64,000 bases of DNA, taken from positions 1,129,501 to 1,193,500 of the forward strand of contig NZ_CP162130.1 in assembly GCF_040833975.1 (NCBI RefSeq), given 5' to 3'. Source of the stretch: Leptospira sp. WS92.C1. Lineage in GTDB: Bacteria > Spirochaetota > Leptospiria > Leptospirales > Leptospiraceae. Position numbers and translations under genes: made by a program. Shown piece by piece: positions 10,360-28,584 of the stretch. Numbering within the stretch: position 1 is the first letter of the stretch; every line of letters begins with the position of its first letter. The notes under the pieces were generated by a model that was not told where the DNA came from, did no database searches, and saw nothing but the letters and a program-made list of their open reading frames with translations.

Positions 10360-12315
10360 CTATGTCTGGTCTTCCGCCAAAACGATCAAACTGTCCTCGG
10401 GGTGGATTGTAAACTGGTTCGCCTTGGGTGGAATCAAATGCACTCCATAACCTTTCTCCTCCTCTTTTTCTTCGGAAGCGATTCGGATTCCAAAACAGGT
10501 TTCGCTTCGCTTGAGAGCCGCACCGACGCAGTCGGCAAAAGTAAATGTTTGCGGAAGAGTTTCGAAATACAAGGAAGCGGGTTTGAGATAAATTTCACTA
10601 CCTTCGGGGCTGAATAGATTTTCATAAACACGCATAACGTCGGGCTCTTGGGAAACCTGAGCCATCATCTTCGATACGAATTGGTTGGAGATGAGAAAAT
10701 CCTTTACACCCGTTTCCAAAACAATTTCCGTATTTTCGGAGTTCATGATTTCGGTGATAAGTTGAGTCCTAGGCTGGTTTCCGGATTTGAAAGCATAACG
10801 TTTGAAATACTGACGGAAACGGAGCAAAAGAGAAATCGTCTGCGCGTCTACTTCTTCGATGTTTTCTTTTTCTTCGGCTAAGAAGATGACCGAATCATAG
10901 GATTCGGGAGCGAGACGTTTCATCACTGATTCTTGCGAAAGATCGGCCTGAAAGGAACGCAATACGATCTTCGGATATTTTTTCTTCAACTTTATGATCG
11001 CAGCTTTGAACTCGTCGTCGATTTGTTTTACGAGAACGTCGATTGTGGATCCGGGCGCTACAAATTTCGCGTATTCCTCCACGATCAAAGGACTTTTGGA
11101 ATTCCATCCTACGATGAGCTGTTTGTCGATCGGATTGGATCGTTTCTTTTTAGGCTGTTGATATTCTTTTGGAAAAGCGACGGCGCTTTCCAGATATCGA
11201 ATCTTAGAATCGTCTTCCGCCAGAAGGACCGCGTCTTCTTTGTCTCCGGGAACGTAATCGGCGGAAGGATTGAGAAGAATGTCTCCGTCCTCCTTTCTAA
11301 AACCGAGAGGAACGGATTCGTTAAATCGAAACGAAATTTCTTTAAAGTTCTTACCGTTCCAGCCGGTGGCAGGTTTGAAAAAGTAGATTTCATCGCCTTC
11401 AAAACCCACGAGATTGGAATAAACGACTGCGAGTCCAGAGGTTCTCGAAGTTTGGACCAAAAGTTTTGCAAGAATGTTTCTTTCGTCCATCACCTGAATC
11501 GTGCCGGAAAGCTCCTGGGCGATCTGACGGTTTTCTTCGCTATAGAGTTCGGCGACGATCGGGGGAAGTTCCTTGTCATGGCCAAGCGCGACTAACGCCA
11601 TCAGAGATTTGAGAACCTTTGCGTCTCCGATGGATCTCCCTTCCTTGGAATCCTCGTCTCCGGAAGAATTTAAAACCAGAACCGATTTTGCTTCTCCCGC
11701 GTTTACCTTTCTCAAAGAATGCAAACTGGATGGGGTTCCCGAACGCGTGATTACTTTCGTGGTCTTGCGGTCTTCCAGATTCTCAGCAAGAAAATCATCC
11801 ATCACTTCCTTGTCTTCTTCGGAGAGAATCACAACCACAGCCCTTTTTTCAGAAGAATTCGCCTCGATGAGTTCCTTGATGATCTCCACGACCCGAACTC
11901 CGAAACCGAGAATGATCGTATGATCACTTTCTAATACGTCACTTTTGCCCTTGCGCAGATCCTGAATCTTCTGATCGAATTGGCTTGTGATAAACGCAAC
12001 CAAACTTGAAAATAAAACCAGTCCGAGAAACACGGTAAGAATTCCGGTCGTTTTGTTATACCAGTTGGCTTCTCCGTCTTCCGCGACCGCACCCGCGTCC
12101 GAGATTTGTAAAAAGACTCTCCACAGAAATTCTCCCTGACCTTGCACGGATTCATCCGGGAAAAGGAGCCCCCCCAAAACCCGGACGATCGAAAGTAATA
12201 CGAATGCGATTAAAAATAGGGTAATCAGAGCGATAAATACGGAACCGCCCCCTCTGGACATAAAATTGTCGAAGTGATAACGAAATTTTTCTAGGAAGGA
12301 ATGTTTTGATTTCAT
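10360..12315 (-). CDS. CASTOR/POLLUX-type ion channel with RCK-like domains
   Basis: This is a 651-residue inner-membrane protein. A transmembrane helix near residues 20-45 (FIALITLFLIAFVLLSIV) and a second after a pore-like segment (FLWRVFLQISDAG, then TGILTVFLGLVLFSSLVAFITSQF) are followed by two Rossmann/RCK-like regions. The first starts at HTIILGFGVRVVEI, the second at KQLIVGWNSKSPLIVEE. This is the architecture of the CASTOR/POLLUX/DMI1 family, regulated cation channels in plants with bacterial homologues. ATG at 12315 gives the family-like start MKSKHSFLEKF; an in-frame TTG at 12336 would add seven residues. The gene stands alone. Ion specificity (K+ is usual for bacterial relatives) is inference. 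Confidence 0.8.
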   Translation of the reverse strand: MKSKHSFLEKFRYHFDNFMSRGGGSVFIALITLFLIAFVLLSIVRVLGGLLFPDESVQGQGEFLWRVFLQISDAGAVAEDGEANWYNKTTGILTVFLGLVLFSSLVAFITSQFDQKIQDLRKGKSDVLESDHTIILGFGVRVVEIIKELIEANSSEKRAVVVILSEEDKEVMDDFLAENLEDRKTTKVITRSGTPSSLHSLRKVNAGEAKSVLVLNSSGDEDSKEGRSIGDAKVLKSLMALVALGHDKELPPIVAELYSEENRQIAQELSGTIQVMDERNILAKLLVQTSRTSGLAVVYSNLVGFEGDEIYFFKPATGWNGKNFKEISFRFNESVPLGFRKEDGDILLNPSADYVPGDKEDAVLLAEDDSKIRYLESAVAFPKEYQQPKKKRSNPIDKQLIVGWNSKSPLIVEEYAKFVAPGSTIDVLVKQIDDEFKAAIIKLKKKYPKIVLRSFQADLSQESVMKRLAPESYDSVIFLAEEKENIEEVDAQTISLLLRFRQYFKRYAFKSGNQPRTQLITEIMNSENTEIVLETGVKDFLISNQFVSKMMAQVSQEPDVMRVYENLFSPEGSEIYLKPASLYFETLPQTFTFADCVGAALKRSETCFGIRIASEEKEEEKGYGVHLIPPKANQFTIHPEDSLIVLAEDQT

Positions 12316-12424
12316 GCGAGGAGAATGGAAATTCAACCCCTCAAATTATCAAATGGAAAAAAATGCTTTCGAAAAAATCTGAGTTTCTCGAATCGCATTG
12401 CGGGGGCGATCTGCAGATGCTGAA

Positions 12425-12859
12425 TTATGAGCAAGCGGAGAGAAATAAAAGAAACGAAAGAAAAACACAAAGGGGGGAATAAAAGCGAGTGTCGTATTGG
12501 GCGAATATTGTGGTCTTTATTTTTTTAAAAAAGCCCACGAATTTGAAATCTCCGACTGCTCTTAAAAAGAAAATCAGAGATAGGAAATAACATCCGTATT
12601 GAAAAACGTTTTTCGGGATCGAGAGGACGTTTTCTACTCTCATACAGAGCGGACAAAGCGCGGCAGTAAAAAGAAGGATTCCTACTAAAGCGGTAACGGC
12701 TTTTCCCGGGACGAACGCGAGCTTTCCTTGGGGATCGGCCGGAATCGTCTTGGTTTTTCCAAGGCTTCCCCCAAAGACCCAGTAAAAGTGTAAAAGCGAA
12801 AGGGTCAATAGGATCAACCCTGAAAATCCGGAGGCGATTTGCGCCAAAACAGTCATCAT
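12425..12859 (-). CDS. DUF3995 family membrane protein
   Basis: The 144-residue protein has four hydrophobic segments (residues about 8-30, 48-72, 83-101, 126-144). The early LLTLSLLHFYWVFGGSLG followed by a Pro-rich loop and the FVPGKAVTALVG motif match the DUF3995 family of small membrane proteins, whose function is unknown. It ends in Cys-Ser. It is the last gene of the four-gene minus-strand group, 24 bases after the marR gene. Its start is ATGATGACTG, with a TCGGAGGAA site just upstream. Confidence 0.75.
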   Translation of the reverse strand: MMTVLAQIASGFSGLILLTLSLLHFYWVFGGSLGKTKTIPADPQGKLAFVPGKAVTALVGILLFTAALCPLCMRVENVLSIPKNVFQYGCYFLSLIFFLRAVGDFKFVGFFKKIKTTIFAQYDTRFYSPLCVFLSFLLFLSACS

Positions 12860-12883
12860 TTCCTCCGAGAGATTTTTTTTATC

Positions 12884-13336
12884 TCAAACAAAGTCCGAAG
12901 AGTTTGAATCCGGATTCTGGTTATTGTAGAGTTTTTCCAACAATCGGACCAGTTCTTTTTTTTCCTCTTCGGTAAAACCTTTGTAGAGATTGTTGACCAA
13001 GGATCTTGAAATTCCAAGAAGAATAGGACGAATGGTAAACGCCTTTGAAGTCAGTCCGAGATGAACGATTCTTTGATCTCCCGGATCCCGGATTCTTTCG
13101 ACAAATCCGAGATTTTCCAGTTTGTCGACAAGAGCGGTTAATGTGGATTTATCCCGATTGATCATCTTGGCGATTTCCTGCATCTGCGCACGTTTCTTTT
13201 TTACCAAAGCGAACAGGATGTCGGCGTGCGTTGTGGAGAGGGCGCCCAGGCCTTTTTCTTTGAGTTCGGAATTGAGATGTCTGTGAAACTCGTCTCGAAT
13301 TCTCGAGATCATATAAATGATCAGTCTCGGGGTCAT
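12884..13336 (-). CDS. MarR family transcriptional regulator
   Basis: This 150-residue protein has the MarR winged-helix layout: a dimer helix at the N-terminus ([20 protein letters not shown]), recognition region [30 protein letters not shown], and the wing [17 protein letters not shown] with the conserved D-R pair. Such proteins repress small operons and are released by ligands, often aromatic or lipid compounds. It lies between a MaoC-type hydratase gene and a DUF3995 membrane protein gene, so it may control its own operon. The ligand is unknown. Confidence 0.9.
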   Translation of the reverse strand: MTPRLIIYMISRIRDEFHRHLNSELKEKGLGALSTTHADILFALVKKKRAQMQEIAKMINRDKSTLTALVDKLENLGFVERIRDPGDQRIVHLGLTSKAFTIRPILLGISRSLVNNLYKGFTEEEKKELVRLLEKLYNNQNPDSNSSDFV

Positions 13337-13364
13337 AGTTTACCTTAATTTTGAATTTTTTAAA

Positions 13365-13829
13365 TTAGGCAAATTGATAGAGATAGATAACCTCACCGAC
13401 GGCAGCCGCTTTTGCAGATCCTTCGGTTTCAAACGTCATTTTTAAGGTCATTCTCGCGGTCCCTCTCAAGTCCTTTAGTTCGATCAGTTCCGCTTTGATT
13501 CTCAATTTGCTTCCCACTTTTACGGGTTCTAAAAATCGGAGTTTTTCCATCCCATAGTTGATTCCCATTTTAATATTCTTTAATTCTAATATTTGGGATA
13601 GTAGATAGGGCGCCATGGAAAGTGTAAGATATCCGTGCGCGATCGTTCCCCCAAAAGGAGATTCTTTCGCCGCTCTTACCGGATCCGTATGAATCCACTG
13701 ATGATCCAAGGTCGCGTCCGCGAACTTGTTGACCTGTTCCTGGGTAATCGTATGATAATCCGAAACTCCGATCTCCTTTCCGGTATAGGCCGCAAGCTCC
13801 GCAAAACTGGATAATACTACCTTTGCCAT
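13365..13829 (-). CDS. MaoC-like (R)-specific enoyl-CoA hydratase
   Basis: This 154-residue hot-dog-fold protein carries the hydratase-2 motif [17 protein letters not shown], with the catalytic Asp and His, followed by [19 protein letters not shown]. These features are shared by MaoC and Nodulation NodN-type hydratases, which add water to trans-2-enoyl-CoA in fatty-acid or polyester metabolism. ATG at 13829 follows AGGAGAATGTC. It is 11 bases downstream of a lipoprotein gene and 28 bases upstream of marR. The exact acyl substrate cannot be told from sequence. Confidence 0.88.
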   Translation of the reverse strand: MAKVVLSSFAELAAYTGKEIGVSDYHTITQEQVNKFADATLDHQWIHTDPVRAAKESPFGGTIAHGYLTLSMAPYLLSQILELKNIKMGINYGMEKLRFLEPVKVGSKLRIKAELIELKDLRGTARMTLKMTFETEGSAKAAAVGEVIYLYQFA

Positions 13830-13840
13830 GACATTCTCCT

Positions 13841-14473
13841 TTACTCCGTTTTTTGTATTAGTTTTTTTGTAAGTTGTTCGTAGATTTCCGATTCTAAAAT
13901 GGACATGTCGACGCTGTCTTGAAGACCCAAGGCTTTTCCTGAAAAAATTCCTTTCCAGAGAATTTCTCCGTTATCTACATCCATCGCTTTTACGGTGACT
14001 TCCAGAATTGCATTTCCCGAAGAGGCTCCGTAGTCGGTCACTTCTGTGAAAACCGCAACTTCCCCTTTCAATTGTTTTGCGATCCTGATTCCCTTTTCAT
14101 CGCTAAAGGCGTTTTCACTTTCGAGAGTCGAACGAAACTGTTTTTCGGTATTGTATTTTTCCTGAATTTTTCCGCCATAATTGAGAATTGCGAGTTCCAG
14201 CTTATCAAAGTTTCTCGTTTCAATAATTTTTTTCTGCTCCAAGTGTTGATCTTTTAAGAGCCAACCGGAACGGACCCGAACCGGGAACACTATGTGTCTT
14301 ATCTGTTTTTCCGGTGTAAATCCTCTTCGAACGAAAACGGTTCCGTAGATGGAATTTTTTGACGAGGAACAATCGGGCAATACGAAAAACAGTATCAGGA
14401 AAAAGATACGACTCAAGGGAAGAATGAAAATTCCTCCCAAAGAAAGTTGATTTGCATTACGAACGGTTGACAA
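13841..14473 (-). CDS. Putative lipoprotein of unknown function
   Basis: This 210-residue protein has an N-terminal hydrophobic segment ending in a lipobox-like FVLPDC followed by SSSKN, the Ser-rich start typical of exported spirochaetal lipoproteins. The mature part has a beta/alpha region ([17 protein letters not shown], then [19 protein letters not shown]) that resembles the CsgG/GNA1162-type lipoprotein fold; that likeness is tentative. The start at 14473 is TTG; another TTG at 14416 would give a shorter signal peptide ([16 protein letters not shown]). It is the first gene of the minus-strand operon with maoC, marR and the DUF3995 gene. Confidence 0.65.
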   Translation of the reverse strand: MSTVRNANQLSLGGIFILPLSRIFFLILFFVLPDCSSSKNSIYGTVFVRRGFTPEKQIRHIVFPVRVRSGWLLKDQHLEQKKIIETRNFDKLELAILNYGGKIQEKYNTEKQFRSTLESENAFSDEKGIRIAKQLKGEVAVFTEVTDYGASSGNAILEVTVKAMDVDNGEILWKGIFSGKALGLQDSVDMSILESEIYEQLTKKLIQKTE

Positions 14474-15001
14474 TTCGTTCTTCCTTTGTATCCGATTCCA
14501 CGAGAAGCCACAGGTATGTTTTGTCTATCTGTTTTTTATCAAACTAAATTGGGCGAATTTTTTGATTCTTTATAAAATTCTAAAACAAAGGATCTTTGAA
14601 ATTTTAGTTGTGAAGAGGGCTCGTATAAGAAAATACAAATTTGTTACGATATGCGCCCTTTGAAAGGAAAAAAGCGACTCCAAAAAAAGAGTTTTGATCG
14701 GATTTTGAAACCACCAAAATGTTATAGCGGTGCTTCTTTTTTTTCGGAACATTTCGCTCGATCCTTTTTTTTGATTTTTTTGTCCCAATCTGGAGCTTTG
14801 GATTCAAAAAACATTCCAGGAAACACGAGAAACCAACCTTCGCTCTTGTCGAATGTGACCCGCAATGTCCCACGGATCGTTCGGGAATACTCCTGTTCGC
14901 CGGCTATCTCGCTTCCTCGTTGCAAACCACTCGCAGAACTTAGCCTCCATTCCTTACGGGTTGCAGTGACAGGGGCGCGTTTCACGACTTCGTCGTGAGC
15001 T
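14474..15001. other. Non-coding stretch leading into the repeat block
   Basis: There is no supportable gene. From about 14870 the DNA becomes repeat-like (GTTGCAAACCACTCGCAGAAC, CACGACTTCGTCGTGAG), resembling the units found at 15002-15410. CACGAC/GTCGTG at 14981-14996 is a short hairpin. Confidence 0.5.
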
Positions 15002-15281
15002 AACATTATGCGAACGCCCCTAGAAAGTGAGTATTGAGTTTTCGCTTCGCGGCTTTTGGCTTGAGTCCCGATCCATTGAGAGGGAATCACCTGAGTTTCG
15101 TCGCTTCCTATGGGCGCTATTTCGCAACTTCGTTGCGAACCAACATTATTCGAACGCCGCTAGAAAGTGAGTATTGAGTTTTCGCTTCGCGGCTTTTGGC
15201 TTGAGTCCCGATCCATTGAGAGGGAATCACCTGAGTTTCGTCGCTTCCTATGGGCGCTATTTCGCAACTTCGTTGCGAACC
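15002..15281. repeat. Tandem repeat, two copies of a 140-bp unit
   Basis: AACATTATGCGAACGCCCCT at 15002 recurs as AACATTATTCGAACGCCGCT at 15142. The following 120 bases are nearly identical in both, through TTTCGCAACTTCGTTGCGAAC. The unit contains the hairpin TTCGCAACTTCGTTGCGAA and the GGCTTGAGTCCCGATCCATT segment seen also near 10292. No coding role. Confidence 0.85.
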
Positions 15282-15410
15282 ACTCGCAACGCTCTGCTGC
15301 TCGTGGCTATCTCGCTTCCTATGGGCGCTATTTCGCAACTTCGTTGCGAACCACTCGCAACGCTCTGCTGCTCGTGGCTATCTCGCTTCCTATGGGGCGC
15401 GAGATAGATC
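15281..15410. repeat. Tandem repeat, about two copies of a 71-bp unit
   Basis: CACTCGCAACGCTCTGCTGC begins at 15281 and again at 15352, followed by CTCGTGGCTATCTCGCTTCC. The unit shares its TTTCGCAACTTCGTTGCGAAC hairpin with the 140-bp repeat to the left. The array ends ten bases before the nuoA promoter. Confidence 0.85.
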
Positions 15411-15420
15411 ACGAAATTGA

Positions 15421-15450
15421 TTGACAGGCTATGTGCAAACCGGATTCTAA
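15421..15450 (+). promoter_or_regulatory. Sigma-70-type promoter of the nuo operon
   Basis: TTGACA (15421-15426), an 18-base spacer, then TTCTAA (15445-15450). Transcription would start near 15456-15458, within a few bases of the likely nuoA ATG at 15459. There is no ribosome-binding site between them. Confidence 0.6.
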
Positions 15451-15458
15451 TAGTAGCT

Positions 15459-15826
<368 letters not shown>

Positions 15827-15836
<10 letters not shown>

Positions 15837-16383
15837 GTGATCTGAGTAAAGGTCCGGGCCAGGCCCTGGGAGATATGATCCAACTCGGCAACGTCGAGGC
15901 GGTGATTCAATGGGGAAGAAGTAATTCGCTTTGGCCTTATCCTTTTGCCACCGCGTGTTGCGGAATCGAATATATGAGTACTGCGTGTTCCGATTACGAT
16001 ATCGCTCGTTTTGGAGCGGAACGTCCTTCGTTTTCCCCGCGTCAGGCGGACATGATTTTGGTTCTCGGAACCATCACTTATAAAATGGCTCCGGTTCTTC
16101 GTCAAATTTACGATCAAATGGCGGAACCAAAATTCGTGATCAGCGTCGGGGCCTGTGCTTCTTCGGGTGGAATGTTCAACACATACGGAGTTCTGCAAGG
16201 TGTAGATCGAATTCTTCCGGTGGATGTATATGTTCCGGGTTGTCCTCCGAGACCCGAAGCGATTTTAGATGCATTGGTCAAATTGCAGGAAAAGATGAAA
16301 ACGCAGGGGCTGGAAGCGAGACGTCAGGAAGTGATGCAGAAAATCCAGGAATTGAACGAAAGAAATAAACCCCTGGTCGTACG

Positions 16384-16387
<4 letters not shown>
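15827..16387 (+). CDS. nuoB: NADH-quinone oxidoreductase subunit B
   Basis: The 186-residue hydrophilic subunit binds the terminal 4Fe-4S cluster N2 that hands electrons to quinone. The ligands are visible: the tandem Cys in [15 protein letters not shown], and the later Cys in [11 protein letters not shown] and PGCPPRPEA. It overlaps nuoA by ten bases and nuoC by four. An AAGGAG site lies upstream (AAAGGAGCTCTGGA). Confidence 0.96.
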
Positions 16388-16923
<536 letters not shown>

Positions 16924-16924
16924 A

Positions 16925-18141
<1,217 letters not shown>

Positions 18142-18142
<1 letters not shown>

Positions 18143-18621
18143 TGAGTTACAAGTTCAGTGACACCTCCGAAAAAAGATTTCAGAAAATGCTGGAAGTATT
18201 TCCGGACAAACGCTCCCTCATACTTCCGTGTTTGTATATTCTCCAAAGAGAAAACGGGTTTGTGGATCAGGAAGGGATGAACTACATCGCGGATCGCCTT
18301 GGAGATCCGATCTCCTTGGCTCAGATCTATGGTGTCGCTACATTCTATACTTTATATAACAAAAAGCCGGTAGGAAAGTATCATATTCAGATCTGCGGAA
18401 CCTCGAGTTGTTATCTTCAGGGAAACGATAGAATCGAAAAACATCTCTGTGACCGTCTCGGAATTCATCTGGGACAAACGACCCCCGATCAGAAGTTTAC
18501 GCTGGAAGAAGTGGAATGTCTCGGGGCCTGCGGTTACGCGCCTATGGTGCAGATCAACGACGATTTTTACGAGCAGCTGACTCCCGAAACGGTGGATCAG
18601 ATTCTTGAAAGTTTGAACTGA
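18142..18621 (+). CDS. nuoE: NADH-quinone oxidoreductase subunit E
   Basis: This 159-residue 24-kDa-type subunit carries the 2Fe-2S cluster N1a. It has the thioredoxin-like ligand pattern [10 protein letters not shown] and [15 protein letters not shown], with Cys in both. The start ATG shares one base with the nuoD stop (TGATG), so it is translationally coupled. Longer in-frame starts lie inside nuoD and are unlikely. Confidence 0.94.
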
Positions 18622-18635
18622 CAAAGGAAACCCTT

Positions 18636-19969
<1,334 letters not shown>

Positions 19970-19973
<4 letters not shown>

Positions 19974-21010
19974 ACTGGAATGAAATCTTATTTTGGCTTT
20001 TGAAAAGCGGTCTTTTCTTTTTTATCCTGATCACCGCCTGCGCGTATTATACTCTTGCTGAGAGAAAGGTAGCGGGTTTTATCCAGGATCGAAAGGGGCC
20101 AAACCGCGCTGGGATCTGGGGACTTTTACAGCCCCTCGCGGATGGAATCAAATTTCTTACCAAAGAAGAAGTGTTTCCGACCCAGGTAAGCAAGGTGATG
20201 TATCTGATCGCACCTGCGATCTCGATGACCTGTGCGATCATGGCTTGGTCCGTGGTTCCTCTCGGAGGACAAATTCCTCTTCCCGGATTTTTGCAGAATG
20301 CGACCGGTCTTGTATTTTTGGATCTGCAGGTCGCCAATCCGGATACGGGAATCTTATTCTTATTTGCGATCTCTTCTCTTGCCGTGTATGGGATCATCAT
20401 CGCGGGTTGGGCGAGTAACAACAAATATTCGTTGTTAGGCGCGATCCGTTCCACGGCTCAGATGATCAGTTACGAGCTTCCATTGGGAATGAGCGTCGTG
20501 TCCATCGTAATCATCACTGGTTCTTTAAAACTCACGGATATCAGCGCATCTCAGGCGGGTCTCTGGAATATTTTCAAACTTCCCGGGTTGATCGCATTTT
20601 TTCTATTTACGGTTTCCATGTTTGCGGAGACAAATCGTCTTCCCTTTGACTTGGCGGAAGCCGAGTCCGAACTCGTAGTCGGGTTTCACACGGAATACGG
20701 AGCGTTTAAGTTCGCATTGTTTTTTATCGCGGAATACATGAACATGATCACGATGAGCTGCGTCGTCACCTTGCTTTTCTTCGGCGGATATTTGGTTCCG
20801 TTCGGCATTTTGGACGGGCACGTGCTTCAGCCTCTTTTAGGACTCTTTTTCTTTTTAGGAAAGGTTCTCTTTTTTACCTTTTTGTTTCTCTGGGTGAGAT
20901 GGACCCTTCCCCGATTTCGTTACGATCAACTGATGACCTTGGGATGGAAAAAACTCATTCCCTGGGCGATCTTGAACATCCTGATCGCAAGTATCTATAT
21001 ACAATTTTAA
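19970..21010 (+). CDS. nuoH: NADH-quinone oxidoreductase subunit H
   Basis: This 346-residue membrane subunit has eight hydrophobic segments and docks the peripheral arm near the quinone site. Signature text includes [20 protein letters not shown] in the first loop and [20 protein letters not shown] further on, with the conserved Glu residues. The start overlaps nuoF (ATGA). No nuoI follows; nuoJ starts 14 bases later. Confidence 0.95.
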
Positions 21011-21023
21011 GAATATAAAGAAT

Positions 21024-21647
21024 ATGCCATTTACAGATCAACCCCAACTGCTCCTGTTTTTTCTGTTCTCCGCGGTGATGATACTCAGCTCTTTAGGAGT
21101 GATTTTTCATCCGAATGCGATCACGGCCGCGGTTCTTCTTGTATTGAGTTTTTTTTCGCTCGCGGCGATCTACGCGGTGATGAACGCGATCTTTCTCGCG
21201 ACGATGCAGCTTCTCGTATATGCGGGAGCGATCATGGTCTTGGTGGTTTTTGTTTTGATGCTCCTCTCTTTAAGAGAAGAATCGCAAACTCTTTTTATCT
21301 TTGAGAAACCGGTTAAAAAAATTCTCTATCTTAGTCTTGTCGCGTTTTTGGGAGTTCTTTTGATCACCGCGGTTCAGGACGGGATTCCGTCTAAAAGTTC
21401 TCAAAGGATCGGTTACGGAGAGAACGGAAGTAACTTATATTCCATGGACATTCCCAAAGGCGGAAACACGGACAACGGTCTCGGATTCACCTCCAAAGGA
21501 AATACTGCAGTGGTCGGAACCGCGATGTTTTTAAGATACCTTCTTCCGTTTGAATTGATTTCGATCCTTCTCCTCGCCGCGGTTTTGGGCGTAGTGGTGC
21601 TCGGGAAAAAGACGTTAGGAAAGGGCGAACAGGGAGGAAGAATATGA
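21024..21647 (+). CDS. nuoJ: NADH-quinone oxidoreductase subunit J
   Basis: This 207-residue membrane subunit has five hydrophobic segments. The helix-3 region typical of NuoJ is visible ([20 protein letters not shown]), followed by a long soluble loop (residues 118-160) and a last helix ending in [13 protein letters not shown]. It overlaps nuoK by four bases. With K, L, M and N it forms the proton-pumping arm. Confidence 0.92.
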   Translation: MPFTDQPQLLLFFLFSAVMILSSLGVIFHPNAITAAVLLVLSFFSLAAIYAVMNAIFLATMQLLVYAGAIMVLVVFVLMLLSLREESQTLFIFEKPVKKILYLSLVAFLGVLLITAVQDGIPSKSSQRIGYGENGSNLYSMDIPKGGNTDNGLGFTSKGNTAVVGTAMFLRYLLPFELISILLLAAVLGVVVLGKKTLGKGEQGGRI

Positions 21648-21957
21648 GTCTTTGGATTTCCGGAATCCCGGTGGAATATTTTTTAATCCTGGCGATGATC
21701 ACGTTTACGATCGGGGTCGCGGGGGTTCTTGTGAGAAGAAGCGCGGTTCTTATCTTTATGTCGATCGAATTGATATTAAACTCGGTCAATCTTGTGTTTG
21801 TAACTTTTTCCAAGGCTCTGCACCAAGTGGATGGAGAAGTTGTGGTGTTTTTCGTAATGGCAATCGCGGCTTCCGAGGCGGCGATCGGATTGGCCATCGT
21901 GATTGCGATCCATAGGATCAAAAAAACGAGCTTTGTGGACGAAATGAATCTGATGAA

Positions 21958-21964
<7 letters not shown>
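21644..21964 (+). CDS. nuoK: NADH-quinone oxidoreductase subunit K
   Basis: This 106-residue subunit has three helices. The conserved membrane Glu residues lie in [16 protein letters not shown] and in [17 protein letters not shown], both needed for proton transfer. It starts with an ATGA overlap with nuoJ and overlaps the likely nuoL start. Confidence 0.94.
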
Positions 21965-27069
<5,105 letters not shown>

Positions 27070-27571
27070 TTTTCGATTCGGGAAGAATTTTCACGGGCCG
27101 AAATCGAAATTGCATTCAAAAAAATGAATGTTGTAGGTTCGCAGCTTCTGCTTTCCGTCCGCCAAGGCTAAATGTAATCTGTAGGAGTTCCCACAGATCT
27201 TTGGTATCAAAATTTACTTGAAAAGAATCCGATTTTCTGATAAAAGCGGATTCGTCGGCTTTTCCCACCCCCTGAAAACTCAATGACTCGGTCTCTGCGG
27301 ATCGCTCGTCACTCCTCCACCCAAATGTAACTCAATGTTTCGCTCTTGAACGCTGATCCTGAGCTACGACCCGTAGGGAGTAGCTCACTTGAGTTTTAGA
27401 GGAGCGTTCACCTAAGTATTTCTGGATCGCGTCACAAGGGCGGGGCCTGAAAGTTTCATGGCAAGATGTAGGAACTCCCATAAAATTTTCGGTCTTCGAA
27501 TCTTCCATTTCCTCTCTCAAATCCCCTGATAATGTCTTGCAGTAACATAAAATTCGAATAGAATCACCCGT
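27070..27571. other. Repeat-containing spacer after the nuo operon
   Basis: No gene is seen. It carries two members of the short palindromic family: ATCTGTAGGAGTTCCCACAGAT (27177-27198, shown as ATCTGTAGG + AGTT + CCCACAGAT) and TGTAGGAACTCCCA (27467-27480). Between them lies a diverged segment around 27345-27400 (GAGCTACGACCCGTAGGGAG), similar in style to the repeat near 10340. Confidence 0.6.
27177..27198. repeat. Short palindromic repeat of the TGTAGGAACTCCCA family
   Basis: ATCTGTAGG and CCCACAGAT can pair around AGTT with one mismatch, giving a hairpin. Copies of the same core (either strand) occur at 27467 and repeatedly between 39790 and 40550. Confidence 0.7.
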
Positions 27572-28489
27572 ATGAAACCCGCAGAGACGATCTGGATTTT
27601 TTGCCTGCTTCTTTCTTTTTGTAACGAATCCGATCCTTCCGTCTCCTTTGCTGATTTAGATCCCAAGGAAAGATTCCGTTTTTATTGGGAAGCGGGAAAG
27701 GCAGAGATCGATTCTTACGAACTGAGCCAGGTTCGTTACGGAGAAAATCATAACGGAACGGCGGTTTTGATTTTTGTGACCGAGGATTTTTCAAAATCAA
27801 AACAAGTTAAATTGGATCATCCCGAACTTGACGAAACGGATCGAGTCAAGATTCTAAAATTGAATTTAGTTAAGAACTTTGTGACGGGAATTTACGCGTA
27901 TTCCATGATCTTTTCAATTTTTACCCCGATCGATCTACAGAATCATCCTCGTACCTTAAAAGAATCCATGTCTTCTCAAGAATGGTGCGGAAACGCATTT
28001 ATTCAACTCAATTTACGAAAGAATCGATTTGAAGTGGAATCCTATTCTTATTTTGAAGAAGAAGGGGATCGTAAATTCGAACTTGAAAACGAATTGCTCG
28101 AGGACGAACTTTGGACCCGATTGAGGTTGGATCCGGATCGGATTCCGATGGGAGAAGTCAAACTGATTCCGGGACTTTTTCACGTTAGACTCAATCATAA
28201 AGATTTAAAACCGTTAAGAGCGGTGATCTCAAAACAAACGCAGAAAACTGAAACGGTGTATACGATTCGGTATCTCACAGAGGAAAGAACTCTTAGGATT
28301 CGAATCGAATCTTCCTTTCCGTATAAAATTCTCGCGTGGGAGGAAACCTTTCTCGATTTTAACGGGCATCTTATGACAACCTATGCGACTTTGCAATCGA
28401 CGGTGTTAAGCGACTATTGGAATCAAAATCGAAATCGATTTCGAGACGAGCGAAAAAAACTTAAACTCCCGGATTCTTCTTTGTATTAA
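27572..28489 (+). CDS. Putative lipoprotein, 305 residues
   Basis: The N-terminus is a short signal peptide with a lipobox-like LLSFC followed by NESDPS; acidic residues after Cys are common in surface-exposed spirochaetal lipoproteins. The mature part is rich in Glu, Phe and Arg and looks beta-strand rich (VYTIRYLTEERTLRIRIESS); it may bind lipid or another protein, but no family is recognised. It has one further Cys at GNAFIQ (EWCGNA). It stands alone, downstream of the nuo operon. Confidence 0.7.
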   Translation: MKPAETIWIFCLLLSFCNESDPSVSFADLDPKERFRFYWEAGKAEIDSYELSQVRYGENHNGTAVLIFVTEDFSKSKQVKLDHPELDETDRVKILKLNLVKNFVTGIYAYSMIFSIFTPIDLQNHPRTLKESMSSQEWCGNAFIQLNLRKNRFEVESYSYFEEEGDRKFELENELLEDELWTRLRLDPDRIPMGEVKLIPGLFHVRLNHKDLKPLRAVISKQTQKTETVYTIRYLTEERTLRIRIESSFPYKILAWEETFLDFNGHLMTTYATLQSTVLSDYWNQNRNRFRDERKKLKLPDSSLY

Positions 28490-28584
28490 CGTATTTTAAG
28501 AGGTTGTAAAACTTACGAGTCCCAAGGAGCCTGTGAATTGATCGGGTTTCGAGACAATTTCGGATCGAACCCAGAGGAGGAATT

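Noticed and set aside
10933..11595. Plus-strand 220-residue ORF
   Set aside because: Antisense to the channel gene, with composition that is a shadow of the real frame and no start signal.
14604..15338. Small ORFs in the repeat block
   Set aside because: They follow the tandem repeat, repeat the same short peptides and lack ribosome-binding sites.
27070..27571. Small ORFs after nuoN
   Set aside because: The stretch contains repeats and no ORF has a ribosome-binding site or recognisable domain.
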